Origin: Symbiodinium natans | Lineage: Eukaryota; Sar; Dinophyceae; Suessiales; Symbiodiniaceae | DNA length: 64,000 bases | Direction: 5' to 3' | Assembly (NCBI GenBank): GCA_905221605.1 | Contig: CAJNDS010002567.1 | Coordinates: forward strand, 203,266 to 267,265 | Part shown: positions 35,693-47,779 of the stretch, one piece after another | How the letters are laid out: the number at the start of each line of letters is the position of its first letter | Numbering within the stretch: position 1 is the stretch's first letter | Notes under the pieces: model-generated | What the model was told of the DNA's origin: nothing | The model's input: only the letters and a program-made list of their open reading frames with translations | Databases searched by the model: none | Made by a program: the position numbers and the translations under genes

Positions 35693-35699
35693 CGTAGAT

Positions 35700-35753
35700 A
35701 TACACATATATATATGTATGTATGTACATCATTTTGGTATGTGCATATATATA

Positions 35754-35800
<47 letters not shown>

Positions 35801-35803
35801 ATA

Positions 35804-35885
<82 letters not shown>

Positions 35886-36005
35886 AATATGTGCATACAT
35901 AATTATATATATATATATATATACATGTACATATATATAACATATATCATTACATACCTATATATGTATATGTATATATGCTACCCCCCCCCCCCCCCCC
36001 CCCCC
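35700..36005. repeat. (TATATG)n microsatellite ending in a C-run
   Basis: TATATG/TATACA units run to about 35975, then more than 20 C at 35984-36005. Confidence 0.97.
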
Positions 36006-36239
36006 TCCCCAAAGATCCAGGTCTTTATGTTTTGTTTATGTGTAAAAACAAGGTGGCGGCGCCCGTAAGAGGCCGTGTGACTGAACACATTCTGTGTTTA
36101 CATTTTTCGCGTCGAGGGCTGAAAACCCAAGCAAAACACACATTTTCGTGATCACCGCAGCATTTGCAGGGCTCGAAAACACTGAAGGGTTAGGTCATTT
36201 TTTCGGAAAAATGCATTTTCGCTCGAAGCCTGATCGTTT

Positions 36240-36715
36240 TTTTTGTTGTTTTTTTCCAGGGGGTCCTTTTTTTTGAAGTTTTGGACGCGTTTTTTGCTCG
36301 AATTTGCGCTCTCGCCTAGGCGCGGGCACGTTTTGCTCATTCCCCATGTTGAACTTTCAAATGGCGATTTTCGGTTCGGGAAGTTTTTTCTGCGTTATGG
36401 CTCCGGCAGTTCAGGTTCGAAATAGTGCTCTCGCCACAGCGCAGGCATGATTTTCTGGAATTGTGCTTTGGTTGTAACCCAACAGACTTGTGCACTGGAT
36501 CCTGAAAGTGGCCTCAAGTTGATTCTTCTTCAGGGTTCAAGGTTCAAAGTTTAGGGTTCAGGTTTCCGGATTTGGGTTTGCACTGATTGGACTATTCTTT
36601 TGGGTTTAAGGATCGTTTGTTTGTTGTGTTTTTTTCTCGGGGGTGTCGTTTTGAAGTTTCGGACACATTTTTTGCTTGAAATTGCGCTCTCGCCTAGGCG
36701 CGGGCGCGTTTTGCT
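36240..36715. repeat. ~90-bp direct duplication
   Basis: GCGCTCTCGCCTAGGCGCGG with about 70 bp of matching upstream sequence (GGGGGTCC/GTC, TTTTGAAGTTT, GGACGC/ACA) occurs at about 36250-36338 and again at 36627-36714. Confidence 0.85.
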
Positions 36716-37330
36716 TATAAACACCGAATTAAACAGCTAGGGTTTAGGCCTTTGGGGATTCGGGGTTCAGGCTTTGGAGTTGCAGGTGTGAAGTCCCAAG
36801 TCACGTGATTCCCCCCCCCCCCCCCACTCCCCCCCCCAACCCCACCCCGAGCCCAGAAATTGTGGTTACTCGCACGGCCTCTTAGAGGATCCGTCTCCAA
36901 AAACAAGAATAGGGTTGAGGGCTTCCCGAGATGGTTGTAAGATTCTAATTCTACAGGCATTGCCTGAATCTTAAACCCTCTGGAGGGTTGTTTTAGAGAT
37001 ACACCTTGGAAGGCTCCAAACTTTCAGCCCAGCCCAAAAGAGCCCAGCAACCCAAGGCTGGGCTAGTGCCACCAGCCCTAAGCCTTAAACACTTCTGGTC
37101 TCGACTCCTTGGTCTGGGATTTGACTGCTTGAATCGAAACCCTTCACCTCGAACCTCAAGTGGGGTGTAGATCCCGCGGCTTAGTTTTAAGACCTTGCAG
37201 CCTAAACCTTAAACCTTTACGGGGACAAAAGAGTTGCAGTGAAGGATTTAAGTTGAGTCCGGCCAATTGAAATTCAATATTTCAACGTACAGACTAAGAT
37301 TTCAACTATTGTGCCAAAGTTCGACAGCAG
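36716..37330. other. No gene seen
   Basis: The stretch contains a C-run (36810-36826) and several degenerate CCTTAAAC-type words. No ORF or motif is supported. Confidence 0.5.
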
Positions 37331-37374
37331 GCAGTGCGCAGAAGCGATTCCTCCACACTCAGCCGGGGCACAAA

Positions 37375-37620
37375 AAGGGCTCTTGTGTGGCTCACAGTTG
37401 TCATGGACATCTTGCGGGCACCAAAAAAGACGACTCAGAAAAGGCACCACACAGCGCCAAAAAATGAAGACTCAGCAAGGGCACCGCACAGACCCAAAAT
37501 GACGACTCAGAAAGGCACCACACAGCAACCAAAAAAAGAGACTCAGAAGGGCACCACATAAGCGACCAAAAATGAAGATTTGGAACGGGCACCACAAAGT
37601 GACCAAAAAAGTGACGCAGA
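37375..37620. repeat. ~35-bp minisatellite
   Basis: Six to seven diverged copies of a unit built from GACTCAGAA, GGGCACCACACAG and CGACCAAAAA. Confidence 0.85.
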
Positions 37621-37699
37621 ATGTGTGGTGCCCCTTCTGAACCTCTTGGGAGACTCAACAGCTTGGCACGCGTGCTACCAACTGCCTCTTGGCACGCTA

Positions 37700-38268
37700 G
37701 CACTGGACCTGATGTAGGAGACCATCGCTAGGAAAGGTGAAGGCCCTGCAGGCCCACCTGAGCTTGGCATGCGCAGGACCATGAACTGACTGATTTGGGG
37801 GCATTTGGGGATCTCTCACCGGCCAGAAAACACTAGCTCCCTCCTGGCAGACTTGTCCACTTGGATTTTTTTGCCTGACGGCAAAATGGGGGTGCGAAGC
37901 ACTCTCCCGCTATGTCTGTAGCCTCCGAGAAAAAATTGTGCAGGAAGCAGAACAGACCTTACAGTTGCAGAATCCATCAATTGCAAAATCCATGAAACTC
38001 GACGTCTCAGCTGCAGTATAACAAAGTAAACCAAAACCTCTGGTCTCTAGAAGCCGCCAGCGTCAAGCGTCAAACGATTCACACATATATAGAAGCCGCA
38101 AGGGTCAAACGATTCACAACACTATAGAACAACAAATCTTCAGAAAACATACAAAGGCAAAATCAGAGACAAACAAAGAGCCAGAAAAGAGATCAGGAAA
38201 AATACACAAATAACGCAAACCAAATCAAAAACAGTTTTGCACTCAAAAAATATTTCAGCAATATAAGC
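37700..38268. other. No gene seen
   Basis: AT-richer stretch upstream of the TACTGC microsatellite, with a pair of near-identical words (AGAAGCCGC and GGTCAAACGATTCACA) at 38048 and 38090. Nothing codes convincingly. Confidence 0.4.
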
Positions 38269-38420
38269 AACTACTACTGCTACTGCTACTGCTACTGCTA
38301 CTGCTACTGCTACTGCTACTGCTACTGCTACTGCTACTGCTACTGCTACTGCTACTGCTACTGCTACTGCTACTGCTACTGCTACTGCTACTGCTACTGC
38401 TACTGCTACTGCTGCTGCTA
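38269..38420. repeat. (CTACTG)n microsatellite at the 3' end of the R2-like element
   Basis: About 24 copies of CTACTG directly adjoin the 3' untranslated region of the non-LTR element on the minus strand, where they read as a GCAGTA tail or flank. Confidence 0.97.
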
Positions 38421-41400
38421 CTCGGCAACTCAGCCCCACTTCTGAGGGCGGCGCGAGGACAAAACAGCACAAGGGAAGCGCAACCGTGCAACACGTGCGG
38501 ACAAGCTCATCGGCATCCCGTGGCACGTGCTAGCGCGTGCTTGCCCTTGGCGAAACTTAGCAAGGCAACATCCCAGCATCCCTACTTCTGAGGGCGGTGC
38601 GAAGATGAGCCGACATAATTGGAGCACAAACAGAGTGCAGTGGACATGTCCGTGATGGCTTGCCACAAGCAACCATGTGCGTGCACCCCCATGGCCAGCG
38701 GTCCAAGAAAGCAGTGGATGGGCTCATGGGTCTGCGAGGTGCCTCACGCTGCCGGCAGTCTCCGGCATCCGGCGGAGCACTGCCCTAGCATTCTCGCGCT
38801 GCAAAGAAATGGCAAGGGCCTGGTACAGGCGGTCGGCCTCCTGTGATGCCGGCTCCCCGGACCGCAATACCAGATTGGCTGCCAGCTGCTGCCAGGCACG
38901 GACGGCGCATGGGGCCCAGCCCCCACTTGCCTCAACAACCATGGGAATGAACTGCAGGCCTTGCACGGCGCATACAGCCTTGGTGTCCTTGTGCGAGCAC
39001 TTGCGTGCCTCATAGTCCGCTGCAGGGCGTTCGGCTGCCGCCGCCACAGCTGCGTGCTGGCCCGGTCGCATCCCACAGGTCACGGCGAGGGGCCGTGCAG
39101 CCCCCAGCTCGGCACCCAAACATCGGCCGGGCGCCGGCCGTTGCCCGCGCGAGAGCCATCCTCCGAATATCCGGCTTCCCCCAACCGAGGCGGCAGCAAG
39201 TCTGGCTTCTCGACTTCCGGGCTGAGGCCCGCGGCCTGAGCACGTGCGGCCAGCAGCGACCGGAGGCGATTGCGGCGCTTCGTGCGATCACCCCCACATG
39301 GGCAAGCCCGGGCAATGGTCGCCGAACTTGTCAGCAATGCCGTCACATAGAGGGCAAACTGCATCCGATGCGGCTACAGGCAGGCGCAGGCGGAGCCGCA
39401 CCATGACTCGGAATAGCGGCCCATCCACGTGCAAGCCAAGAGCTTCACTGGGGGGGGCATGTAGCCAGGCGCCTGCGCGAGGTTGCTGAAGTAGTTGCAG
39501 GTGGGCACGAAAGGCCTCGCAGCCAGGTGCCTCCTCTGGCAGAGGCCCAGTGCACAAACTCTCCAGGCACTCGCGGACGGCACTGTCAAATGCCGTGGCA
39601 GCAGACCCGAGCAGTTGGGTTGGGGTGACCCGCAGAGCGAAGACAAACTTGCAGAACGAAGCGAAGTGTCTAAGCAAAAGCAACCCAGTCTGGGGGTCGG
39701 GGAGCTCGGCGATGGCCCGCAAGAGAGGCCGGGCCTTGTCGACCCGCTCCGCAAGTGTAGCGGCTTCAGTGTAGCGGGCCTGGCCGATCGGGGCGCCAAG
39801 AAGAAGGAAATTGCCACTGGCATTGACGCGGATGCCGGCAGGGAAGGCACGTGCGTCAACTGACGCGGTCAAACCTCCGCACACAATGAGCTCGCACTTT
39901 TGCGGGTTGAGTTGCAAGCCCACCTGACGGGCAGCAGAAACCAACCTGGTCAGTGAGGCAGCCACTGGCTGACAGCCTCCTGCGAGGAAGGCGTCGTCCA
40001 TAAAGGCAAAAGCAAGTTCGGGGCGGCTTGCTGCCGGGCCAGACTGCGCGGCTTGAAGAGCGGGCTGAAGAGCCAACGCGAACAGCAGCGGGCCCAGCGG
40101 GTCCCCCTGCTGGACGCCGACTTCCGAGGTGAGCACTCCGTCAAAAAGGAGCCGGGTGTGGCGGTCGTAGCACCACTCTGCCCACGGAGCCAAACCAGGG
40201 AAGTGAAGGCGGCGCAGAAGGGCAGCCCTGTCAACAACATTAAAGGCGTTGTGGAAGTCAACCTTTAAGAAGACCTTGTCAACGTGCCCCGCGTTCCTCT
40301 GCACCCACTGTCTAGCCGTGTGAACCGCAGTGTCAGCCCCCAGTTTGGTGGCAACCCCGACTTGCAGCGGCCACAGGGCCTGGTGCGCCGCCTCTCGCAG
40401 GCTGGCACAAAGGCACTTGGCGGCCAGTCGCCGGAAGACCTCCCCGACAGCTATCGGCCGCACATCGCCAGAGCCTTTGGGCAGAGCGTACAAGTTGGCC
40501 CCGGCCAAATGCGGCGCGAGCTCAGATGGCGCCTCGCCCCGGACAAGGATGTGCGTGACGGCCGTCAAGTGCGCAGCAACCTCGTCAGCGTGGCCGGCAC
40601 TCGAGAGGGCTTCCCGGAGGTGGTCCCCTCGCAAGCCGGTAGGCCCAGAGGCGCTGCCTCTGCGGAAGCTGCGAACAGCACTGACAACCTGCTCCACGGA
40701 AATGTCCGGCACATTGTGCTGTGGCGGCGGTCCAAATTGCACGAGGCAGGGTCGGGCGGGGGGAGCCTGTGGATGCTTGTCTCGCAGTTTGGTCACAGTG
40801 TCCCCGTCCGCCTCTAACAAGGCTGGGCTGGTGAGAGCAGCGCAGGCTCTGGACAGCTCACCCTCCGCCGCCAGCGCCACACAGCGAGACTGGCGGCCGG
40901 CAAGCGCAGCAGCTTCGTCCACTTCCACGGCCTGGCGCCGGCGACGGGGCACAGCATCCTCCCAGAGTTCCTCACGCTCACCCTCCAACCAGCGCTGGCA
41001 CCGACGCAGCGTAAACTGGGCGGCCTGGTCCCGCCGGTGAGCCCCACCTCGCGGGGCAGGACGTAGCACCGCCTTCGGGAGCATGAGAAGCTGCTGCCAA
41101 GCCGCTACAGTGTTGACGGTCGCCACATGGGCCAGGGCACAGGCGAGGCATTGGGCCCAAGCCCCCCTTGCAGCTCTCGGAACATGCTTCAGGACAGGGA
41201 GCTTGGCGGCAAAGATGTCTGCGAGGTCAGGTCCAGCGCAACGTCCCCCCCCAGCCAAGCTTGCTCTGGATGCGGGCTGCCGGCTCGCGGGGCGGCAGCG
41301 TGAATGGGTGCCATTGAAGCGCTTGGAGACCGACAGCCCGCAAACAGAACACAAGTCGAGGTCATGGGACTGCAGGTAGGACTGTGGCACGTGGCCAGTC

Positions 41401-41995
41401 AAGACCCCGGCACAGTGATCATCTAAATGCGGTCGCATAGCCACGTGGCTGGCCCAACCTCTAGCATTGGCCGCATCTCCGCTGGCGCATCCCGGCACAG
41501 GGCAGAATATCCGTTGGACGGCCCCCCGAGTTGGCGACCTCTCCCGCTCATCAGAGGCAGGCCCCGGCTTGGAGGCTTCACCGATGCGCTTACCCCGGCA
41601 GGGCCACCCAGACCAATGCGTGCGCTTAGGCTGCGGTCCCCAATGTTGTTGGCGCTGGCGCTCAAAGAGGCGAACCGGGAGCCGCCGCATCCGGGCCTGG
41701 GGTGGGCTCCAACCAACGAGGGAGATATGAGGCACCACCAAAGTCCTGCAACTCTGAAGATTCAGCGCGCGCGTCAGGGCCTTCCGCGCAGAGCGACCCA
41801 GGGGTGTTGGCAGGCAGAAAACCCTCTCGTTGGAGTCAACCTCCTGTCCCCACGGAAGCTGGAAGCACTTCCTCACACGTGTCGCGGCCCAGACCCAGAC
41901 CAGAACCCCAAGGAGATGCCCAGAGCGGCCCGGGGAGGGAGCCATGGCTCAAGTGGAGTTACAGCTGGAGAGCACCTCTCACCTGCTACTGCCTC
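38421..41995 (-). mobile_element. Non-LTR retrotransposon (R2-like, endonuclease at C terminus), decayed
   Basis: The bounds are the two microsatellites. On the minus strand it has a short 5' leader, one long ORF and a 3' region of about 300 bp. The 3' region contains two copies of ACTTCTGAGGGCGG (38436 and 38583), about 147 bp apart. No LTRs are seen and the element ends in simple repeats, as expected for target-primed reverse transcription. The coding region is described separately. Confidence 0.75.
38724..41945 (-). pseudogene. Retroelement protein: C2H2 finger, reverse transcriptase, CCHC and restriction-like endonuclease
   Basis: The main frame runs 41945-39288 (885 codons), then shifts into a second frame (39364-39080) and back into the original one (39119-38724), so two indels compensate each other. 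Near residues 120-130 is IGEASKPGP, then CPVPGC with a downstream H/C pair (C2H2-type finger) and CSVCGLSVS. The RT core follows: KVDFHNAFN, GVQQGDPLGPLL, FAFMDDAF (catalytic Asp pair kept, Met instead of the usual Ala), LQLNPQKCELI and LLLGAPIG. After the RT comes CPLCDGIADKFGDH, completed after the shift by CPCGGDRTKRR (CCHC), then RRPADVW and a Y-x3-K region like the R2/CRE restriction-like endonuclease. Family placement is by domain order, not by a tree. The frameshifts make this copy probably inactive. Confidence 0.8.
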
Positions 41996-42776
<781 letters not shown>

Positions 42777-42780
<4 letters not shown>

Positions 42781-43421
42781 AGCGGGAAAGAAGAGCGCAC
42801 ATCAAAGAGACCCGGGAGCGAGCATTTTTCCGGGATTTGGCAGGCTGCATTGGTCCCCGAAACACTCGGATCGATGATGAGACGTGGATCCCTGCCCGCG
42901 TTATGCACAATGTTTAATTTGCCAATAGCCAAACGTGGCCATAATAACTTGCGAGCCTCCTCCTCCTCCGATTCTACTGCCACCAGCCAGCCACTGTCCA
43001 CCTCCTTTTGGATCAACTGAGCCAGCAGTTCCGGGTTTTCTTCCGCACCCTTCCTTCCCGTGCACAGCAAGACGTCATCCGAAGGAGTCAGCGGACATGG
43101 TTTCGGAACAAAAACATGTGAAGGCGGGATATCCCCTTGCACCCCAATAGGAACACCAGCTTTCAGGGCAGGCCAAACAGAGTGATCCCTATCCTCCACC
43201 AGGCGCGAGAGGGCCGTCAAAGCATCCAAGGCATAAGGCTGACCCGAATCAATAGCCCAGGAAGGCAGCCCTTTCAAACCATTAGACTTAAACTCCTCCC
43301 AAAAAAGACGCATCTGGGCAACTTCTGCAGCTGAAAAGAGTGGCGTTGTGGACTTCTCTGCCACATGCTTATGCAAGCGGGCAGGCAACCCATTTTCCGC
43401 AAAATAGGTAAAGAAGCCCAA
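42777..43421 (-). pseudogene. Second RT-type retroelement ORF, middle part, truncated at the microsatellite
   Basis: 214 codons read from MGFFTYFAENGLPARL, through WPALKAGVPIGVQGDIPPS and IGKLNIVHNAGRDPRLIIDP, to SVSGTNAACQIPEKCSLP, then stop at a TAG supplied by the CTA repeat (TAG on the minus strand). The (V)xGKLxxVHxxGRxPRLIxDxSVxGTN segment is the region that precedes the palm domain in a widespread dinoflagellate reverse-transcriptase family; the palm itself is missing. Upstream coding sequence lies at 44968-44270, beyond an inserted foldback element. Confidence 0.6.
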
Positions 43422-44264
43422 ACGTATAGGCTTCCCGTAGCCCTAGCTGTAGGGCCTACGGCTGGCTACGCGTAGGCCTGTCGGTATGCGTAGGCCTATG
43501 AGTAGGCTACCGGTAGGCCTACCCGTAGGCCTGCGGGTAGGCTGCCGGTAGGCCTATCCGTAGGCCTACGGGTAGGCTGCCAGCGGGTAGGCTACCGGTA
43601 GGCCTACCCGCAGCCCTACGGGCAGGCGACCGGCAGACCTATCCGTAGACCTATGGGTAGGCTACCGGCAGGCCTACCCGCAGGCCTACGGGTAGGCGAC
43701 CGGCAGCCCTACCGGCAGGCTTATACGTAGTCGAGGCATAGAAGAAGTGATGATCTCGGGGCTGGGGCTCGGGCACAAAAAGGAGGGCCTAAGAGTCCAT
43801 GCGTGCGTGATTTCTTTTACGGATGCACATGATGTCTTGGGTCGAGAATTTAGGGAGCAGTTTGACAATTGCTTTCGTCGTTTCTCGAGTCCTGGGGCTC
43901 GGGGCTCGGTCCAGGGCCTACGCCCGAGGCCCTGGACCGAGCCCCAGGACTCGAGAAACGACGAAAGCACCCGTCAAACTGCTCCCTAAATTCTCGACAT
44001 GTGCATCCGTAAAAGAAATCACGCACGCATGGACTCTTAGGCCCTCCTTTTCGTGCCCGAGCCCCAGCTCCGAGAGCATCACTACTACTATGCCTCGACT
44101 AGTACAAGCCTGCGGGTAGGCCTGCCGGTCGTCTACCCGCAGTAGGCCGACGGAGAGGCCAAGAGGCAGCTGCGCATAGCCTCCACGTAGGCCTGTACAT
44201 AGGCTACCCGTAGGCCTAGGGTAGACCTACCCATAGGTCCGACATAGCCTTAGTTTCGGGCTTC
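43413..44264. mobile_element. Foldback / hairpin transposable element candidate
   Basis: A unit of about 850 bp has imperfect terminal inverted repeats (AGAAGCCCAAACGTATAGGC at the left; inverse of the right end reads AGAAGCCCGAAACTAAGGC). Next come subterminal arrays of palindromic TAGGCCTACGGGTAGGC-type units (43436-43733 and 44100-44258). The centre is a near-perfect inverted repeat of about 180 bp per arm (43735-43915 and 43922-44100). GCAAAATA words sit just outside both ends, possibly a decayed target-site duplication. No ORF of its own, so non-autonomous. Confidence 0.75.
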
Positions 44265-44269
44265 TGTAT

Positions 44270-44968
44270 GGCAAAATAATGAAAAAGCCGTGTGCGCAAG
44301 TCTGCAAAGATATCTAGGTAGACGCGCAGCCGGGCGGCTCCAATCTGGAAGTGAAAATATCCTCCCGCCATCCTGCGCCCCCAACAGGAAACTCCTGAAA
44401 AGATTTGACCAGCACTCGCAATGCTGCAGCCTCCAGTGTAAGCTCAGTGCCAGTACGCGCTGATGTATCCGTGGAGAACAAAGGAGTGATCAGCCGGGCA
44501 TAGTGCTGCGCGAGCTGCTGCGGAAAGACTGCTGAGGCCCTGGAAACAAACCAACCATGCGCATCTTTCGCTTGCAGCAAGGCACGCCAGGAAGTGGCAA
44601 AAAAGCCAGTGCTTGGCCATATCATAGCCATAGTCGCAAGCCGCAACGACTACCAGGTCTGCCGAGATATCCAAAATGAATTGGCGAGCCTCCGGCTCAA
44701 CCAGCTCATGGCGTTGTAAGGCTGTTCTAGAGAGATCTGACCCCGACATGAAGACCGCCTGAAGCAACTGAATGCAGCGAACCAGCAACTTGCGACTTTG
44801 CGTGACCAACCTTTGCTGCTCAGGCGTATTCCAGGGAAAACCTTGCAAGTGCTCAGGCGACCGCACAGGCGGAGGACCCCCGTCATTTTGCAATTTCAAA
44901 CGACTGTACTGAGAGCAGCTCTCGTGACGTGCCCACATGTTTGACGTGGGGCTGGCCAACGTGGGCAA
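44270..44968 (-). pseudogene. Second RT-type retroelement ORF, upstream part, frameshifted
   Basis: The frame from 44968 reads NDGGPPPVRSPEHLQGFPW and LLVRCIQLLQAVFMSGSDL to about GYDMAKHW. It then shifts near 44590 to FATSWRALLQAKDAHGWFVS and SFQEFPVGGAGWREDIF, and shifts again near 44345 to GAARLRVYLDIFADLRTRLF. The last piece reaches HYFA at the foldback element, and the matching FFTYFAENG resumes on the other side, so the two halves were one ORF. A TATAAATA-like word lies upstream at 45347. Confidence 0.55.
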
Positions 44969-44969
44969 C

Positions 44970-47270
44970 TCACAATCCCATGTATTGAAAAAAAAGAGTG
45001 AGTGCGCTTGTGAATGAATCTGGTGTCAGATAGAAGGGCATCCACAGGCACGCTTTTGCCGCAACGCAAGTTTTCCACAAGCATTGCAGCAGGTCCAAAT
45101 TTGTGCAAAAAAGAACGATTCTTTCTGTCCATCACAAATGCCTTTGTTTGGTTTGCTTGGTTGCAGAAAACTGGAAGCAGACTCCAAGGGTTTCGTGGAC
45201 ATTGCAGAGATCCCCAAAGGACGCCACTGTCACGCGCGCCAGACAACTGCCGCAAATCCAACATTAATGCGGCTTTATAAACGGAAGTCCATAGTCTCGT
45301 GGCCGGAACGGAGGGTTGAACCCTGCTTAAAGCCTCCACCGCTTATAAATAGCTGCCGTTGAGCAATAAAGCTTTTTGACGCAACTTCTTCGTTGTTCAT
45401 CGAAACACAGGTCTGCCGCCGCAAGTTCTCTTTCGGCTTCAAAGCTTTGATCCGCGCTGTTTTGGGTAATGGCGCATGGGGGTTGTTGTTTGGGTATTAT
45501 TTGGTTCTTCATTTCAATAACTTTTAAACATAGGCCGCAGCACAGAAAAAGACATCTGGACATCGTCTTGAACGTTTCTTTTGGCTGCTTGGCCACTCTC
45601 CACTTTCACTTTCCCGTTTTCTTCACTTTCTCATGTCTTTTCTCAGACCGTGGAGGAAGTGAGAGAAGGGAATGGTAGAAGGAGAAGTGTGTGAAATGAG
45701 AAGAAGTTAGGGTGGATAAATGAGGGAAGCGAGAGAAATGAAGTGAGAAGAAATGAGCTGCCACTTTCCTCAGAATTTTTTTTTTGACTCTTGAGGGCTT
45801 TATTGAGCTCTTTGAAAAGAGCGGAACTCCAGAACTTTATCTTACTTGAAATGAAAAACATGTTTTTTTTTTTTGCTGAATTCGATTATTTGGGGCCTCC
45901 ATTTTGTGGGCCAGGCAGTTTTGGGCCTGGGTGGGGTGGGCGGGGAAGAGTGGAGACAAGGTAAGTGGGAAGTGGTGGAAACTTTGCAAAAGTTTGGCGT
46001 GGAGTGGGTGAGTGGGTGGGTAGGAAGTGGTGGGAAGGAAGTGGTGGGGGGGTGGGGTGAGAAGTGGGGTAGGAAGTGGTCTGGGGCTGGGCTGGACCTG
46101 GGCCCAGGGTTGGGCTTGGGTCTGGGACTGGGGCTAGCGGGCTGGTCATGCCCAAGTCATGCAGCAGAAAAACTCTCATGCTTCTCTGTATGGTGAAACA
46201 TCCTTAGGTGAATTTTTAGGGGCAGACCGATTTTTCAAACCTTCGGGTCCTGTCCTGTGAACGGATGGCCTGCTTGAGCAACACATAACCCTTCAGAGCC
46301 TGTCCCAGACAAGTTCAAGCACCTTGCAGCAGGTGTCATATGGACTTTCCATTTGTCTTGTTGCAACTCACTCCGTCTGCAGGATGCTCACGAATGCTGA
46401 TTTCGTCCCGAATGACTTGCGGCTGTTGGGAGGCCGTAAAACGCCGAAAACCGATTAATCTTGGGCGGCCGACAAACGCTTTCGTGCCCAGATCCCCGGC
46501 TTTTAACGCACGAGCTTCACGAAGCAAAGCAACACGCAATGACAACTGGATCGGCAAGGTTGCAGATGCTGCGGAAACATGGAGTGCTTCACATTGGTGA
46601 TGCACGCGACATGCTTGTGGCTGCCGAAGATCTGCGCGGCAAGGCTCCACTTGGACACCTTCGGTCCCCGCCACTTCGTTCGTTGCCGTTGGACGTGTAG
46701 GATGGGAGTAGGAGTGCAGAGTGGACTCTGAAGCTTCGCTGTTTTGCTGTTCGGAAGTGACCTGAAGTCCCCGAGGTGACCAAAGCAGTTGCATTGTTCT
46801 TTTGCTTTACCTCCTTTGTAGAACAAAGTTGAGATGGAATTCGTAGCTTTTTGGAGCCCTTAGCTCTTGGAGAGAGAGCTTGCTGCAAGAACTGAAGCTT
46901 GCTGAACACTTTGGTGTTTGGCTCAAGTGCGAAGTGAAAAAGAGACAGCTGCGCGAGCTTTGCTTGTCACAAGTACCTTGGAGGCTCCTTGTGTTTGCGC
47001 CGAAAGTTTTGAGGCTCGACCTCATGGCCATAGGGCGGGCCTGGAGCGCTGCTTGCAAGAGGTCATATTCTTACAGCCCCGCGCAGCGGCCGATTTTTGA
47101 AACGGCAACTTATCGGCTTGGCATGCTGAGCCTGGTGCAGTTTAAGGCCCCCCAAGGCTGCTTAACGGTCTGCAGCCAACCGCGCGTCAAGTGTGAGAGT
47201 CAAGGGACCTTGTAACTCGGAGCCCCGCGCAGCCGATTTTTTGTGGAGAGCACTTCAAGCAGGTTGACCC
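44970..47270. other. Mostly non-coding; possible copia-like remnant at 46380-46530
   Basis: On the minus strand a short open piece reads ALKAGDLGTKAFVGRPRLIG; D-L-G-T-K-A is typical of the end of Ty1/copia RNase H, but the surroundings do not hold up. A plus-strand piece at 46535-46700 (HGVLHIGDARDMLVAAEDL) competes. A G-rich GGGGTGGG/GGAAGTGG tract lies at 45920-46135. Confidence 0.3.
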
Positions 47271-47309
47271 CGTGACTACACCTGATGCGGGACCCACAGC
47301 AAATTACTC

Positions 47310-47750
47310 GGTCTGGTCACTTCTGGGCCTGCTGGAGAAGGCTGAAGCAACAGTTCCTCACATCCCTTCTGGGCCTTCTGGCGAAGGTTCCGGTAGCCGT
47401 TTGCGGGGCCTAATCACTTCTGGGCCTTCTGGAGAAGGGAGCAGTTTGAGAGGTCTACTCACTGCTGGGCCTTCCGGAGAAGTTTTAGGCAGCAGTTTGA
47501 GAGGCCTAATCACTTCTGAGCCTTCCATGGAAGGTTGAGGCAGCAGTTTTGAAGAAGTCTAATCACTTCTGGGCCTTCAGGCAACTGTTAGAACAGCAGT
47601 TTAAGAGGCGTAATCATTTCTGGGCCTTCTCTGGGCCTTCCGGAGAAGTTTCAGGCAGCAGTTTTGCGAGCCTTCCGGGAGGGTTTAGGCAAGGGCAACA
47701 GTTTGATACGCCAAAGGACTTCTGGGCCTTCCGGAAAGACCTGTGCACCT
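47310..47750. repeat. ~55-65 bp minisatellite
   Basis: Seven or eight diverged copies of CACTTCTGGGCCTTC plus GGAGAAG, GGCAGCAGTTT and GAGAGGCCTAAT. A plus-strand frame stays open through five copies (SGPSGEGSS), which could be repeat-driven. Confidence 0.9.
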
Positions 47751-47779
47751 TGAGCACCAGATGCTCTTTGTGAAGATTG

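Noticed and set aside
39005-39406. Plus-strand ORF of 133 codons
   Set aside because: Antisense to the endonuclease part of the R2-like element.
41941-41955. GCCATGGCTCAAG as a spliced-leader relic
   Set aside because: Lacks the TTT of the leader, lies on the strand opposite to the gene, and overlaps the start codon of the R2-like ORF by chance.
46917-46927. TTTGGCTCAAG as a spliced-leader relic
   Set aside because: Only 11 bases, no match upstream of them and no supported gene downstream.
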